Both the position numbers and the translations under genes were made by a program. Under the pieces are notes generated by a model. It was not told the origin of the DNA. It saw only the letters and a list, made by a program, of their open reading frames with translations, and ran no database searches. Shown here in pieces: positions 14,692-21,132 of a stretch of 21,132 bases of DNA. Numbering within the stretch: the stretch's first letter is position 1; each line of letters opens with the position of its first letter. Source of the stretch: Oscillospiraceae bacterium (GTDB lineage Bacteria; Bacillota; Clostridia; Oscillospirales; Oscillospiraceae); the NCBI GenBank assembly GCA_029067025.1, contig JAIEFH010000287.1:1-21132 (forward strand), in the 5' to 3' direction.

Positions 14692-15151
14692 ATTACCTCC
14701 AATCTTTCGTAGACGCCGCCCTAATCCGTTGGGACGGCTGGTTTTCTTGGTAATCAGACGCCGTTCGGAGATTTTCAGCTCGAAAGAGACGCCATACAAG
14801 AGCCCGCCGGAAAGCGCTGGAAGCCCTTGAAACGGTCCGCACTGCGGACCGATGTGACCTGCCGAGCGTCACTTGCGACGCCGGCTTTTATCCTGCTTGC
14901 CCTTAATCGGGCCTTCTGGGCTGCCCTTGTCGGCCTTCTGCCATGCCCAGCCTTGGTTAGGTAGCTGGTTAGGTAGCGGGGGCACTCGGCAACAACGGGC
15001 CACACGAGGGCCAACACCGCGTTTCAAACCTTTGAGGTGTACGTTTGTCCACCCGGCCCGCAGAATGGGCACAAACGGCTTCACAGCGCGAAATAGGGGC
15101 TGTCACGACTTTAGGCTGGGAGTGGGACCCGATGCGGGTCGGTCAAACGGA
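14692..15151 (-). other. 460-nt gene-free region, candidate oriT
   Basis: No convincing gene is present; small ORFs here lack ribosome binding sites. It holds several dyads: CGGTCCGC/GCGGACCG (14833-14840 with 14844-14851, 3-nt loop), GTGAC/GTCAC (14854-14858 with 14868-14872), GACCCG/CGGGTC (15126-15131 with 15135-15140), and CGTTTGT/ACAAACG about 15 bp apart near 15047-15077. It also has a tandem 12-bp repeat at 14954-14977. Its location directly upstream of the accessory and relaxase genes is where oriT is normally found in MobP elements. The nick site is not identified. Confidence 0.5.
14954..14977 (+). repeat. Tandem 12-bp repeat TGGTTAGGTAGC, two copies
   Basis: Two perfect, adjacent copies at 14954-14965 and 14966-14977 lie in the gene-free region between the replication-like gene and the mobilization genes. 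The arrangement recalls iterons or a relaxosome-binding site, but two copies are few. Confidence 0.6.
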
Positions 15152-15877
15152 TTATGCGGCTGGCGCTGGGTCGGGAACTGCTGGGGTACAAAGGGCGGTT
15201 CTTGGATGTCGGCGGTCATACTCATCCTGCCGCTTGCGGACACGCCTGCGCGCCGCGTCCAGTCCCAACTGGTCGAGTTGCCGCTGGTGGAATTGATCCA
15301 CTGCTATCTGCGCCGGCAGGATTGTGTAGAGATTGTTGCCCTTCCACTTCATTCCGCGTTTGTCGAAATAGCTGCTGTGCTCCATCGTGATGAGTCCCGC
15401 ATCCAGAAGGTTGCTAATATTTTTCATTGTGGTGTTTTTGGTCATGCCTGTCTCGGCGGCGATAGTGTTGTAGCTGGGATGACAGGTGTGTGTTCTGCGA
15501 TCCTCGATCAGCAGGAGATAGGCGTAGACCATGAACGCAGAGGGTGGAAGGTTCAGCAGAAAAATCTCGTTGGGCAGAGTGAAAAACTTTTTGCTGTCAT
15601 CGCACTGGAAGATGGGAGTGTACTCGTTGGTGATAAGCTCCCTACCAACCAAACTGACCAGATACTTTTTCACTGTGTCCAATGTCAGGTGAACGCCCTT
15701 CGCAATCATTTCTGGCGATAAACTTGTATTACCATGGGAGTGCCGACAGCAGAGATAGGACAAAGTCACAAACTCAATGGGTTTGAGTTTGTATTCCCAT
15801 ACCACGTTGGGGAGTGGGAAGCGATAGTGGCGTGGATCACGCCTGGGCCAACCAATGGGGAGACGACGATTCCTCAA
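15152..15877 (-). CDS. Double winged-helix protein, probable replication initiator-like protein of the element
   Basis: The protein has 241 residues. It appears to start with TTG at 15877: GGAGG lies 9 nt upstream, no ATG is available near the N-terminus, and the start overlaps the stop of the upstream excisionase-like gene as TTGA. Two helix-turn-helix regions are visible: about 37-85 (FVTLSYLCCRHSHGNTSLSP, then TLDTVKKYLVSL) and about 113-180 (FMVYAYLLLIEDRRTHTCHP, SYNTIAAETGMTKNTTMKNI, then LLDAGLITME). This layout is typical of small replication or HTH proteins found beside relaxases in clostridial integrative elements. The tail is basic then Pro/Ala-rich. Initiation of element replication is inferred from family context; a purely regulatory role is possible. 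Confidence 0.75.
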   Translation of the reverse strand: MRNRRLPIGWPRRDPRHYRFPLPNVVWEYKLKPIEFVTLSYLCCRHSHGNTSLSPEMIAKGVHLTLDTVKKYLVSLVGRELITNEYTPIFQCDDSKKFFTLPNEIFLLNLPPSAFMVYAYLLLIEDRRTHTCHPSYNTIAAETGMTKNTTMKNISNLLDAGLITMEHSSYFDKRGMKWKGNNLYTILPAQIAVDQFHQRQLDQLGLDAARRRVRKRQDEYDRRHPRTALCTPAVPDPAPAA

Positions 15878-16086
15878 TGAACATCACCTCCAGTGTGCCG
15901 CTCCACCCACTCCACGAATTTCTCCTTGGGCACTACCATCCGGCTGCCGACTTTGAGCACGGGGAAATCGGGTTCGTGCATCAATTCGTAACCGCTGGAC
16001 GGTGACACGCCCAGCACCTTTGCCACCGTTGCTGCATTGAGGAACAGCGGCAGCTCGTCATAACTTTTGTACTCAGATAATTTCAT
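15874..16086 (-). CDS. Excisionase-like helix-turn-helix protein
   Basis: ATG 16086 is preferred because AAAGGA lies 6 nt upstream; longer starts (ATG 16101, GTG 16119) have none. The 70-residue product contains FLNAATVAKVLGVSPSSGYELM, then FPVLKVGSRMVVPKEKFVEWVERH. This is the MerR-like winged-helix pattern of excisionase (AlpA/Xis-type, HTH_17) proteins. Such proteins bend DNA at attachment sites to promote excision, or act as regulators. It is the first gene of the minus-strand rep/mob operon and is translationally linked to the replication-like gene. Confidence 0.85.
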   Translation of the reverse strand: MKLSEYKSYDELPLFLNAATVAKVLGVSPSSGYELMHEPDFPVLKVGSRMVVPKEKFVEWVERHTGGDVH

Positions 16087-16172
16087 TTGGATTCCTTTCA
16101 TTGAATTTTTGTTGGCCACGCACCGTACTCGTTCCTGCCCCAGAATCTTTCCGCGGCGTTTTCACCCTGTTG

Positions 16173-16212
16173 GTATGCTCACTCCATCTCTGCCATGGAG
16201 GTCTTGGCATAC
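16173..16212. repeat. Nested inverted repeats in the xis/DUF6076 intergenic region
   Basis: GTATGC (16173-16178) pairs with GCATAC (16207-16212), and inside it CTCCAT (16182-16187) pairs with ATGGAG (16195-16200). A separate palindrome, GGAGTATGTACTCC, lies at 16222-16235. The dyads share the elements GTATG and ACTCC and look like operator or excisionase sites for the divergent genes. No gene is visible in the 318 nt between 16087 and 16404. Confidence 0.5.
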
Positions 16213-16242
16213 TTCACCCAGGGAGTATGTACTCCGGTGGTG

Positions 16243-16317
16243 GGTATTCAATTTTCAACGTACAGACTGTCTCAGATGAATTGTCAGATTGAATACCGGT
16301 TTCAAATCTGGTATGAT
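16243..16317. promoter_or_regulatory. Divergent promoter region with mirror-image -35 boxes
   Basis: On the plus strand TTGAAT (16289-16294), 17 bp and TATGAT (16312-16317) form a good promoter for the DUF6076-like gene. The -35 box lies in ATTGAATACC (16288-16297), which is a perfect inverted repeat of GGTATTCAAT (16243-16252). The left arm supplies a TTGAAT on the minus strand with CATACT 16 bp downstream, a weaker promoter for the xis/rep/mob operon. A dimeric regulator bound to both arms would cover both -35 boxes. Confidence 0.6.
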
Positions 16318-16404
16318 TGTAGCAGAGGGCTTTTCCCAGTTCAATAGGTCTGGACTATGTCAGGTACAGAACTTGATTTCAATCCGATACGGAGGGACAG
16401 CACG

Positions 16405-17472
16405 ATGTACGCAATCACCGGCGACTATTTTGATTCCTTCACAGCTGTTTTTGGCCCGAAGGAATGTATGCTGAATGGAGAGCGATATCCGCTTGGGCAC
16501 TTTGCGGTAGAGGCATTGGAGATGGAAGGCAGTCTACTGCGGAAACTGAGGAGTGCCATAGCGGAATTCAAGCCGGAGCTGGAGGTGTTCCTCGCGGCGC
16601 GCACTGTTTCCAGCGCCGCAGTAGCGCAGCAGAAGCTGGATGAGGTTTGGGCAGTGTTGGCCCAGCTCCCCGTATATAAAAACTTTGCTCTTTTCCGCAA
16701 CGGATCGCGCGACTTATTTCACTCCATGCGAGAATACCCAGACCGCACGGATGATTCCGTCACCGAGGGCACGAATTTTCACAGGGCGTTGACTCATTGG
16801 CTGGACAGACTGGAGCGTCTGCCGGGTTCGCTGGATGACTTTACCCGCAACACCTTTCTGATGTTGGTGGACTATTTTAAGGAACTGCCCTCCCGTTCCC
16901 CGGCGGCATACGCCGATGCCTACGAAAAATACAGGAGGACAGTACACACGGCGTTTGACTATGCTGCGGAGGAAGATGCGATCGACGAGGCCCTGGATAC
17001 CTTTAGGCTGGACTTCCCAGTCCGGCTTGGGTTCAGGGCCATGGAGACGAAGGAGAGCGGAGTAGTGCTGGGTGAGGAACTGACCTTCGAGGAACTGGCC
17101 AGCTTTCTATATACCGATTTGTATAAGGGCATGGCGGCGGGGAATGTACCACGCCGCTGCCACAACTGCAGACACTTTTTCCTGACGGTGGGCGGCTACG
17201 ACACTGTATATTGCAGTCGAATCGCTCCGGGCGAAACGAAACGCACCTGCCGTCAGGTAGGTGCGCATCGAAAAGAGAAACAGAAAAATGAGGAGCCTAT
17301 CCACAAGGAATACTTCAAAGCCTACAACCGGCTGAAGGCCAGGAAGAACCGTGGGAGCCTCCGCACCGACAAGTGGAATCAGCAGGTGGCGATGATCCAA
17401 GAATGGCGGGATGCGGCGGTGCGGGGCGAGATGAGTGATGCGGAGCTGAAGCAGAAATTGGATGGGGTGTGA
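16405..17472 (+). CDS. DUF6076-like protein with a C-terminal four-Cys zinc ribbon
   Basis: ATG 16405 follows GGAGGGAC at about 9 nt. The product has 355 residues. The N-terminal two thirds are helical with no motif I can assign. The C-terminal part has CHNCRHFFLT (Cys252, Cys255) and YCSRIAPGETKRTCRQVGA (Cys270, Cys282), a four-Cys zinc site similar to CGNR-type zinc fingers. A very basic helix (HRKEKQKNEEPIHKEYFKAY, then RLKARKNRG) follows, suggesting nucleic-acid binding. The pattern recalls the DUF6076 family found on clostridial mobile elements; function is unknown. It is divergent from the excisionase-like gene, from which a double-promoter region separates it, and is followed 68 nt later by the glycosylase gene. 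Confidence 0.8.
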   Translation: MYAITGDYFDSFTAVFGPKECMLNGERYPLGHFAVEALEMEGSLLRKLRSAIAEFKPELEVFLAARTVSSAAVAQQKLDEVWAVLAQLPVYKNFALFRNGSRDLFHSMREYPDRTDDSVTEGTNFHRALTHWLDRLERLPGSLDDFTRNTFLMLVDYFKELPSRSPAAYADAYEKYRRTVHTAFDYAAEEDAIDEALDTFRLDFPVRLGFRAMETKESGVVLGEELTFEELASFLYTDLYKGMAAGNVPRRCHNCRHFFLTVGGYDTVYCSRIAPGETKRTCRQVGAHRKEKQKNEEPIHKEYFKAYNRLKARKNRGSLRTDKWNQQVAMIQEWRDAAVRGEMSDAELKQKLDGV

Positions 17473-17483
17473 ACTGCTACCTT

Positions 17484-17506
17484 TTCTTTGCAGACACTGG
17501 TGCAAT
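17484..17506 (+). repeat. Dispersed direct repeat, copy B
   Basis: TTCTTTG, CAG, then ACACTGGTGCAAT. It matches copy A at 21 of 23 positions. It lies in the 68-nt gap between the DUF6076-like gene and the glycosylase gene, 34 nt before the glycosylase ATG. Confidence 0.7.
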
Positions 17507-17540
17507 CCACAAATGCCAATCGAGTGGGAGGAGAAGAAAA

Positions 17541-18143
17541 ATGGAACGCTGTCCATGGTGCTTGGGAAACGAGAAGATGATCCGCTACCACGATGAGGAG
17601 TGGGGTGTGCCTGTCCATGATGATCGAAAGCAATTTGAGTTCCTGATGATGGAGGTCATGCAGTGCGGCCTAAACTGGAACATGATGATCCAGAAGCGTG
17701 AAGTTTTTCGAAGCTGCTTTGACAACTTTGATTTCGATAAGGTGTCGGCCTACAGTGAAGCGGATATTAAGCGTATCCTGAATACAGAGGGGATGATCCG
17801 CTCCCGGAAGAAGATCGAGGCGGTTATCCACAATGCCCAGTGCTTTCAAAAAATACGGGCCGAGTTTGGTTCGTTCAGCGACTACATCTGGAGCTTCACC
17901 AAGGGGAAGACCCACCTCTATATGGGGCACCAGAAAGGTAGCATTCCTGCCAGAAACGGCTTGTCTGACCGGGTCAGTGCTGACCTGAAAAAGCGGGGAC
18001 TGAAGTACATGGGTTCCGTTACGGTCTATTCCCATCTGCAAGCCTGCGGCATTGTCAATGACCACTGGGAGGGCTGTTTCCGCTATCAGGAGCTGCTCGC
18101 CTGCGCCGATGTGGCTCAGAAACGCCGGGAGCAGGAGAGGTGA
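17541..18143 (+). CDS. tag: DNA-3-methyladenine glycosylase I
   Basis: ATG 17541 has GGAGGAG upstream. The 200-residue product is a Tag-family base-excision repair enzyme that removes 3-methyladenine from alkylated DNA. The zinc-snap ligands fall at the same positions as in the E. coli enzyme: Cys4 (MERCPWC), His17 (RYHDEEWG), His175 and Cys179 (NDHWEGC). The family Glu38 (MEVMQCGLNW) is present, as is the helix-hairpin-helix region (KRGLKYMGSVTVYSHLQACG). It follows a mobile-element gene and lies before the AT-rich effector gene, so it is probably cargo carried by the element, though it could be chromosomal DNA flanking it. Confidence 0.94.
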   Translation: MERCPWCLGNEKMIRYHDEEWGVPVHDDRKQFEFLMMEVMQCGLNWNMMIQKREVFRSCFDNFDFDKVSAYSEADIKRILNTEGMIRSRKKIEAVIHNAQCFQKIRAEFGSFSDYIWSFTKGKTHLYMGHQKGSIPARNGLSDRVSADLKKRGLKYMGSVTVYSHLQACGIVNDHWEGCFRYQELLACADVAQKRREQER

Positions 18144-18170
18144 CAGGAACAACTGGTTTGGCAGAGCAAG

Positions 18171-18215
18171 AGGGGGCCGAAGCCATCCACCAGGGATGAC
18201 TTTGGCCCCTTTCTA
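18171..18215 (+). terminator. Imperfect hairpin after tag
   Basis: GGGGCC...CATCC pairs with GGATGA...GGCCCC (about 18172-18187 with 18194-18208) with a few mismatches, followed by TTTCTAATT. It is a likely terminator for the glycosylase gene. Confidence 0.65.
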
Positions 18216-18248
18216 ATTGGTGAATCGATCGGAGATGCAATAATCTCC

Positions 18249-18288
18249 AATCAGCCAAGCAGTAATTAGCTGCTCGGCTGATTTTTTG
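18249..18288 (+). terminator. Second terminator between tag and the AT-rich gene
   Basis: AATCAGCC (18249-18256) pairs with GGCTGATT (18276-18283), extended inside by AGCAG/CTGCT after one mismatch. The loop is AT-rich and a T-run follows on the plus strand. It ends a few bases before the stop codon of the convergent large gene, so it may insulate both. Confidence 0.75.
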
Positions 18289-18291
18289 ATT

Positions 18292-21132
18292 TTATTCTTC
18301 ATCTATATGCTTCTGTTCCTCTTCAGCGCAAACCATTCTCACAACGAAATTGGCGTCATGTTTGCATTTGGAAACAATATACTCCTTGGTTCTATCCGTG
18401 ATTCCATTTATTTTGTGAAGGTGTCTCATGATCAAATTTTTAATGTATACACCATTAGAATCTATAAGTGTCACTAACTGATGATTTATAACGCCATAAT
18501 TTTCCGAGTTCCGAGACAGTGCAAGAAGAATACGCGTGGCATTCCATCTTATATCCAAATATTCAGAATGAATCCACTGTAGAACATTCTGAAGAACTAT
18601 GGCCTCTACTCTGGCTGGCAATATAACTGTATCCGTAGTTTCCAGATATTCAGTAATCAAACGGGTTACTGCAATCGTTGTTGCAACATCGCCCTGAATA
18701 TATGGCATTAATTCAAGGATGTCACCATATACATCTTTCCCCATGGAAGCATACAGAAACTGCAATCCAATTTTTAAAGAAATGCTGTCAATATTGGAAG
18801 AAATAATCGAGTGATCATCAACTTCAATTTCTTCCCGCTGCTCAAACAACTTCTCATATATACCCTGATTGCGAATGTAATCTTCCGGGTATTTTATTAC
18901 AATACAAATGAGAAGTGCTACTGCATCAAGTTTTGTAGAGATATCTTCTTGGGAAATAAGAAGAGTATCTGCTACCACAGATATAAGCATGTCCAGGGTT
19001 TCGGTATCACATACCACCTCTTTTCCCAGCAATATAGCTCTCACAGTAGCAATCTCACGTCTGCCATGCCCAAAATAAGCGCCATTTTTTCCTTGTGTTT
19101 CATTACTTTTCTTGATATGCTCTATGTATTCCCGCACAAATGCAGGCATATCCTGCTTTTCGCTTTCGGTAGTTTCTAATTTATAAATACCATTATAATA
19201 ATTCGGAAGATACTCGGCTATCTTTTTATCCATATCGACCGTCAAATCAATATTTTGCTTTCTAAGAACGCACAAGAAAGTAGGAGCATAGCCGATTTGC
19301 TCTCGTTCTTTTTCACTATCAAGCACACTGTTAATATGGTTCACCAAAGCTTGTGCAGATTCAATGCTCATCTTCTGTATATCTATACGATCAGCAATGA
19401 ACTTAAACATATCAACATACCAGCGGGAATAATGTTTATCAATAAATTGACAGCAAATTTTGCTGAGTGTGTTTTGAGATATACGATAGGCTACTCCCGA
19501 AAGGCACGTGAATATATCCTGACCGATAAACACAACAGAATTATCACTACTTAACCAAGTGTCGATTTCACTGACAATAGTTTTTTCGTAATATTCAAAG
19601 CACTTATCTTCCAAAAAGTATCCTACGGCACCAAATGCTAATAGCTGACTATTCAACCTTTCATACTTTACTGGATGATTTAAGCAGAAATTCATAATTG
19701 ACGCTGCTTCATCAGAAGTCATTTTATTTAGAATCTCAGGGTAAGAATTCTGAATGCCCTTAATTTCTTTTTCTTTTCCTGCAAAAATTGCAAGTTTGTA
19801 CAGGTTGAGTCTGAAATTCCAATCATCATATTTGCAACATAGATAAAATACAAAATCTCTTATCTTCTCATAGATAAGCAAAATATGAGTCAGCGAACCA
19901 TTATACATAGACAGAATGAGGGAACTTGCAAGCATTTCACCATATTGGTCTAAGTTGTTACCCAGAGCTACCGAATAAGGCGAATCTGTCTTCTTTTTAT
20001 ATAAACCTTCAATGTATTTTTCGTGCAATGATTCATGAAGGCGATCAAGGATCGGATAATAAAGTTCTTCACTACTTTCAGTCAATTCTTTTTGTGCAGG
20101 TGTATCAAAGAACTCATTTTTAATTGTACAACGAGTCCAGTGCTGATTCCGCAGATCTATCAGGATATCTTTGATAACCCACATAGGCTGGGCAGTTTCT
20201 TTTGCAAGGTTCAACGCTGTTTCAAGGTGTTCCACACATTCTTCGATATTCCCGGCAAAATATGCTTGGATTGCCCGCCAGCGGATCTGAACAATTTGAT
20301 AATGTTCATCATCTTGCTGTGCTTTCAATGTGTCCAAATACATTGCTGTATTGAAATGCTTGATAGATTTCCCCTCAAATAATATCGGGAGGAACTGAAG
20401 CCCCCACTCGTCAAACTCGCTTGTCTTTTCTGTTTCATGTGGATATCTACCTCGAGAATATCCAAGCACAAACTTCAACATGTAGTTTCTACATTTATCC
20501 ACATTATTTAGTGTAGCTTTAGGAATTGTAGGCAACTGGTATTTTTCTGTTCCAGCAATCTCTACACCCTGAATTTCGTCAGCTCCATCAGATTTCAGAG
20601 TAATTCTGCCAGTGCAGTAGTAATGATATACAGCAATGATATCATCAATCAAAGCATGGGCTCCATCTTGACTCAATTCGCTAAAGCTATGAACTGTTTT
20701 GCTTTTGGCAAAATGCGCACCCATTAAGCTTTGTTCCAGTGCAGTTTTCTCTTTTTGAGTTTCATCGCAGAAATAATACAATGCTTTAATGTTATACTTT
20801 TTGACCGTATCGATTTCAGCCTGCACCCCTGGTTTAATTCCGTCAGCGTTATCGATTAAAAAGATACAAATGTCACTATCTTCTAATGCCCATGTGTAAT
20901 GATTGCCAGCAGGCAAAGTGGATGCCCCTTTGTTTTCGAAAACGTAGACCTCAGCTAACTGTGTAGCTTCTATCGTACTTTTTAGTTCAGTTCGGACTTT
21001 GTCGTATTTTTCCACGCCGCAGATAGAACTAATAAATACTTTTATTTTTTGACCCGGGGGCATCATCAGAGGAGTGAATTTCTCCTCCGCTTTTGTATAC
21101 TCCCATGAAAGCCCACCAACAGGTGTGCTTAT
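18292..21132 (-). CDS. Large DUF4062/TIR-like plus helical-repeat protein, putative conflict effector (5' end outside window)
   Basis: The frame is open through the right edge: 22 codons upstream of the first internal Met at 21066 read without a stop and contain STPVGGLSWEYTKAEEKF, so the true start lies outside. At least 946 residues are visible. Counting from Met 21066, residues about 8-150 have alternating strands and helices of the DUF4062/TIR-like class: KIKVFISSICG, the helix KVRTELKSTIE, SDICIFLIDN, VQAEIDTVKKY and KALYYFCDE. This class often forms the signalling domain of bacterial conflict proteins. The remainder is almost wholly alpha-helical. The last 200 residues look like HEAT-type repeats (AIVLQNVLQWIH, DIRWNATRILLALSRNSE, IKNLIMRHLHKI, NFVVRMVCAEEE). 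No ATPase P-loop, protease or nuclease motif was seen. The gene is clearly AT-rich beside its GC-rich neighbours, a sign of transfer. An antiphage role is inferred only. Confidence 0.75.
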   Translation of the reverse strand: MSTPVGGLSWEYTKAEEKFTPLMMPPGQKIKVFISSICGVEKYDKVRTELKSTIEATQLAEVYVFENKGASTLPAGNHYTWALEDSDICIFLIDNADGIKPGVQAEIDTVKKYNIKALYYFCDETQKEKTALEQSLMGAHFAKSKTVHSFSELSQDGAHALIDDIIAVYHYYCTGRITLKSDGADEIQGVEIAGTEKYQLPTIPKATLNNVDKCRNYMLKFVLGYSRGRYPHETEKTSEFDEWGLQFLPILFEGKSIKHFNTAMYLDTLKAQQDDEHYQIVQIRWRAIQAYFAGNIEECVEHLETALNLAKETAQPMWVIKDILIDLRNQHWTRCTIKNEFFDTPAQKELTESSEELYYPILDRLHESLHEKYIEGLYKKKTDSPYSVALGNNLDQYGEMLASSLILSMYNGSLTHILLIYEKIRDFVFYLCCKYDDWNFRLNLYKLAIFAGKEKEIKGIQNSYPEILNKMTSDEAASIMNFCLNHPVKYERLNSQLLAFGAVGYFLEDKCFEYYEKTIVSEIDTWLSSDNSVVFIGQDIFTCLSGVAYRISQNTLSKICCQFIDKHYSRWYVDMFKFIADRIDIQKMSIESAQALVNHINSVLDSEKEREQIGYAPTFLCVLRKQNIDLTVDMDKKIAEYLPNYYNGIYKLETTESEKQDMPAFVREYIEHIKKSNETQGKNGAYFGHGRREIATVRAILLGKEVVCDTETLDMLISVVADTLLISQEDISTKLDAVALLICIVIKYPEDYIRNQGIYEKLFEQREEIEVDDHSIISSNIDSISLKIGLQFLYASMGKDVYGDILELMPYIQGDVATTIAVTRLITEYLETTDTVILPARVEAIVLQNVLQWIHSEYLDIRWNATRILLALSRNSENYGVINHQLVTLIDSNGVYIKNLIMRHLHKINGITDRTKEYIVSKCKHDANFVVRMVCAEEEQKHIDEE

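Noticed and set aside
14954..14977. CRISPR array
   Set aside because: Only two adjacent 12-mers without spacers; no other regularly spaced repeats and no cas genes were seen anywhere in the window.
14869..15084. Minus-strand ORF of 71 codons between rep-like and mob genes
   Set aside because: It begins with GTG without a ribosome binding site, is Pro/Arg/Lys-rich, and overlaps dyads and tandem repeats typical of a non-coding control region.
14873..15721. Plus-strand ORF of 282 codons
   Set aside because: It runs antisense over most of the replication-like gene and has no domain or ribosome binding site.
18286..18477. Short plus-strand ORF with hydrophobic start next to the tag terminator
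   Set aside because: Antisense to the 3' end of the large effector gene and lies behind two terminators; no ribosome binding site.

Overview
The window looks like a chromosomal stretch from a high-GC Gram-positive gut clostridium, probably Oscillospiraceae (Flavonifractor/Lawsonibacter-like). This is inferred from the protein families, strong GGAGG ribosome binding sites, an SLH-anchored secreted enzyme and the style of the mobile genes; no rRNA is present to confirm it.

Positions 1-6907 read as core chromosome. The window opens inside rplL (ribosomal protein L7/L12). It is followed by a second gene in which the L7/L12 C-terminal domain, with the same 3' flank and hairpin, sits behind a lipoprotein signal peptide. 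Next come an SLH-anchored phosphodiester glycosidase (NAGPA-type) and hemW on the minus strand, a divergent hemolysin III/PAQR membrane protein on the plus strand, and a trmB gene fused to a GNAT acetyltransferase domain on the minus strand. A tRNA-Pro(UGG) follows, divergent from trmB. Clear sigma-A type promoters with 17-bp spacers can be read for most of these.

From just after the tRNA-Pro to at least 18.1 kb the window holds an integrative and mobilizable element. Its modules are: (i) two overlapping tyrosine recombinase genes preceded by a small helical protein gene; (ii) a cargo pair, a membrane-anchored PI-PLC-like phosphodiesterase and a convergent secreted stalk/cysteine-peptidase-like protein; (iii) a MobP-type relaxase with a Sel1-repeat tail, a small accessory protein, a candidate oriT region, a double-winged-helix replication-like protein and an excisionase-like HTH protein, all on the minus strand; (iv) a divergent DUF6076-like zinc-ribbon protein followed by a DNA-3-methyladenine glycosylase I. 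A dispersed direct repeat of about 22 bp occurs three times, each time in a gap between modules. No second copy of the tRNA 3' end was found, so the right end is not resolved and probably lies outside the window.

The last 2.8 kb is visibly AT-rich and encodes one very large protein on the minus strand, open through the right edge. It has a DUF4062/TIR-like N-terminal domain and a long alpha-helical, HEAT-like C-terminal part. It looks like a recently acquired conflict or antiphage effector and is, with the lipoprotein L7/L12 gene, the best candidate for something undescribed.
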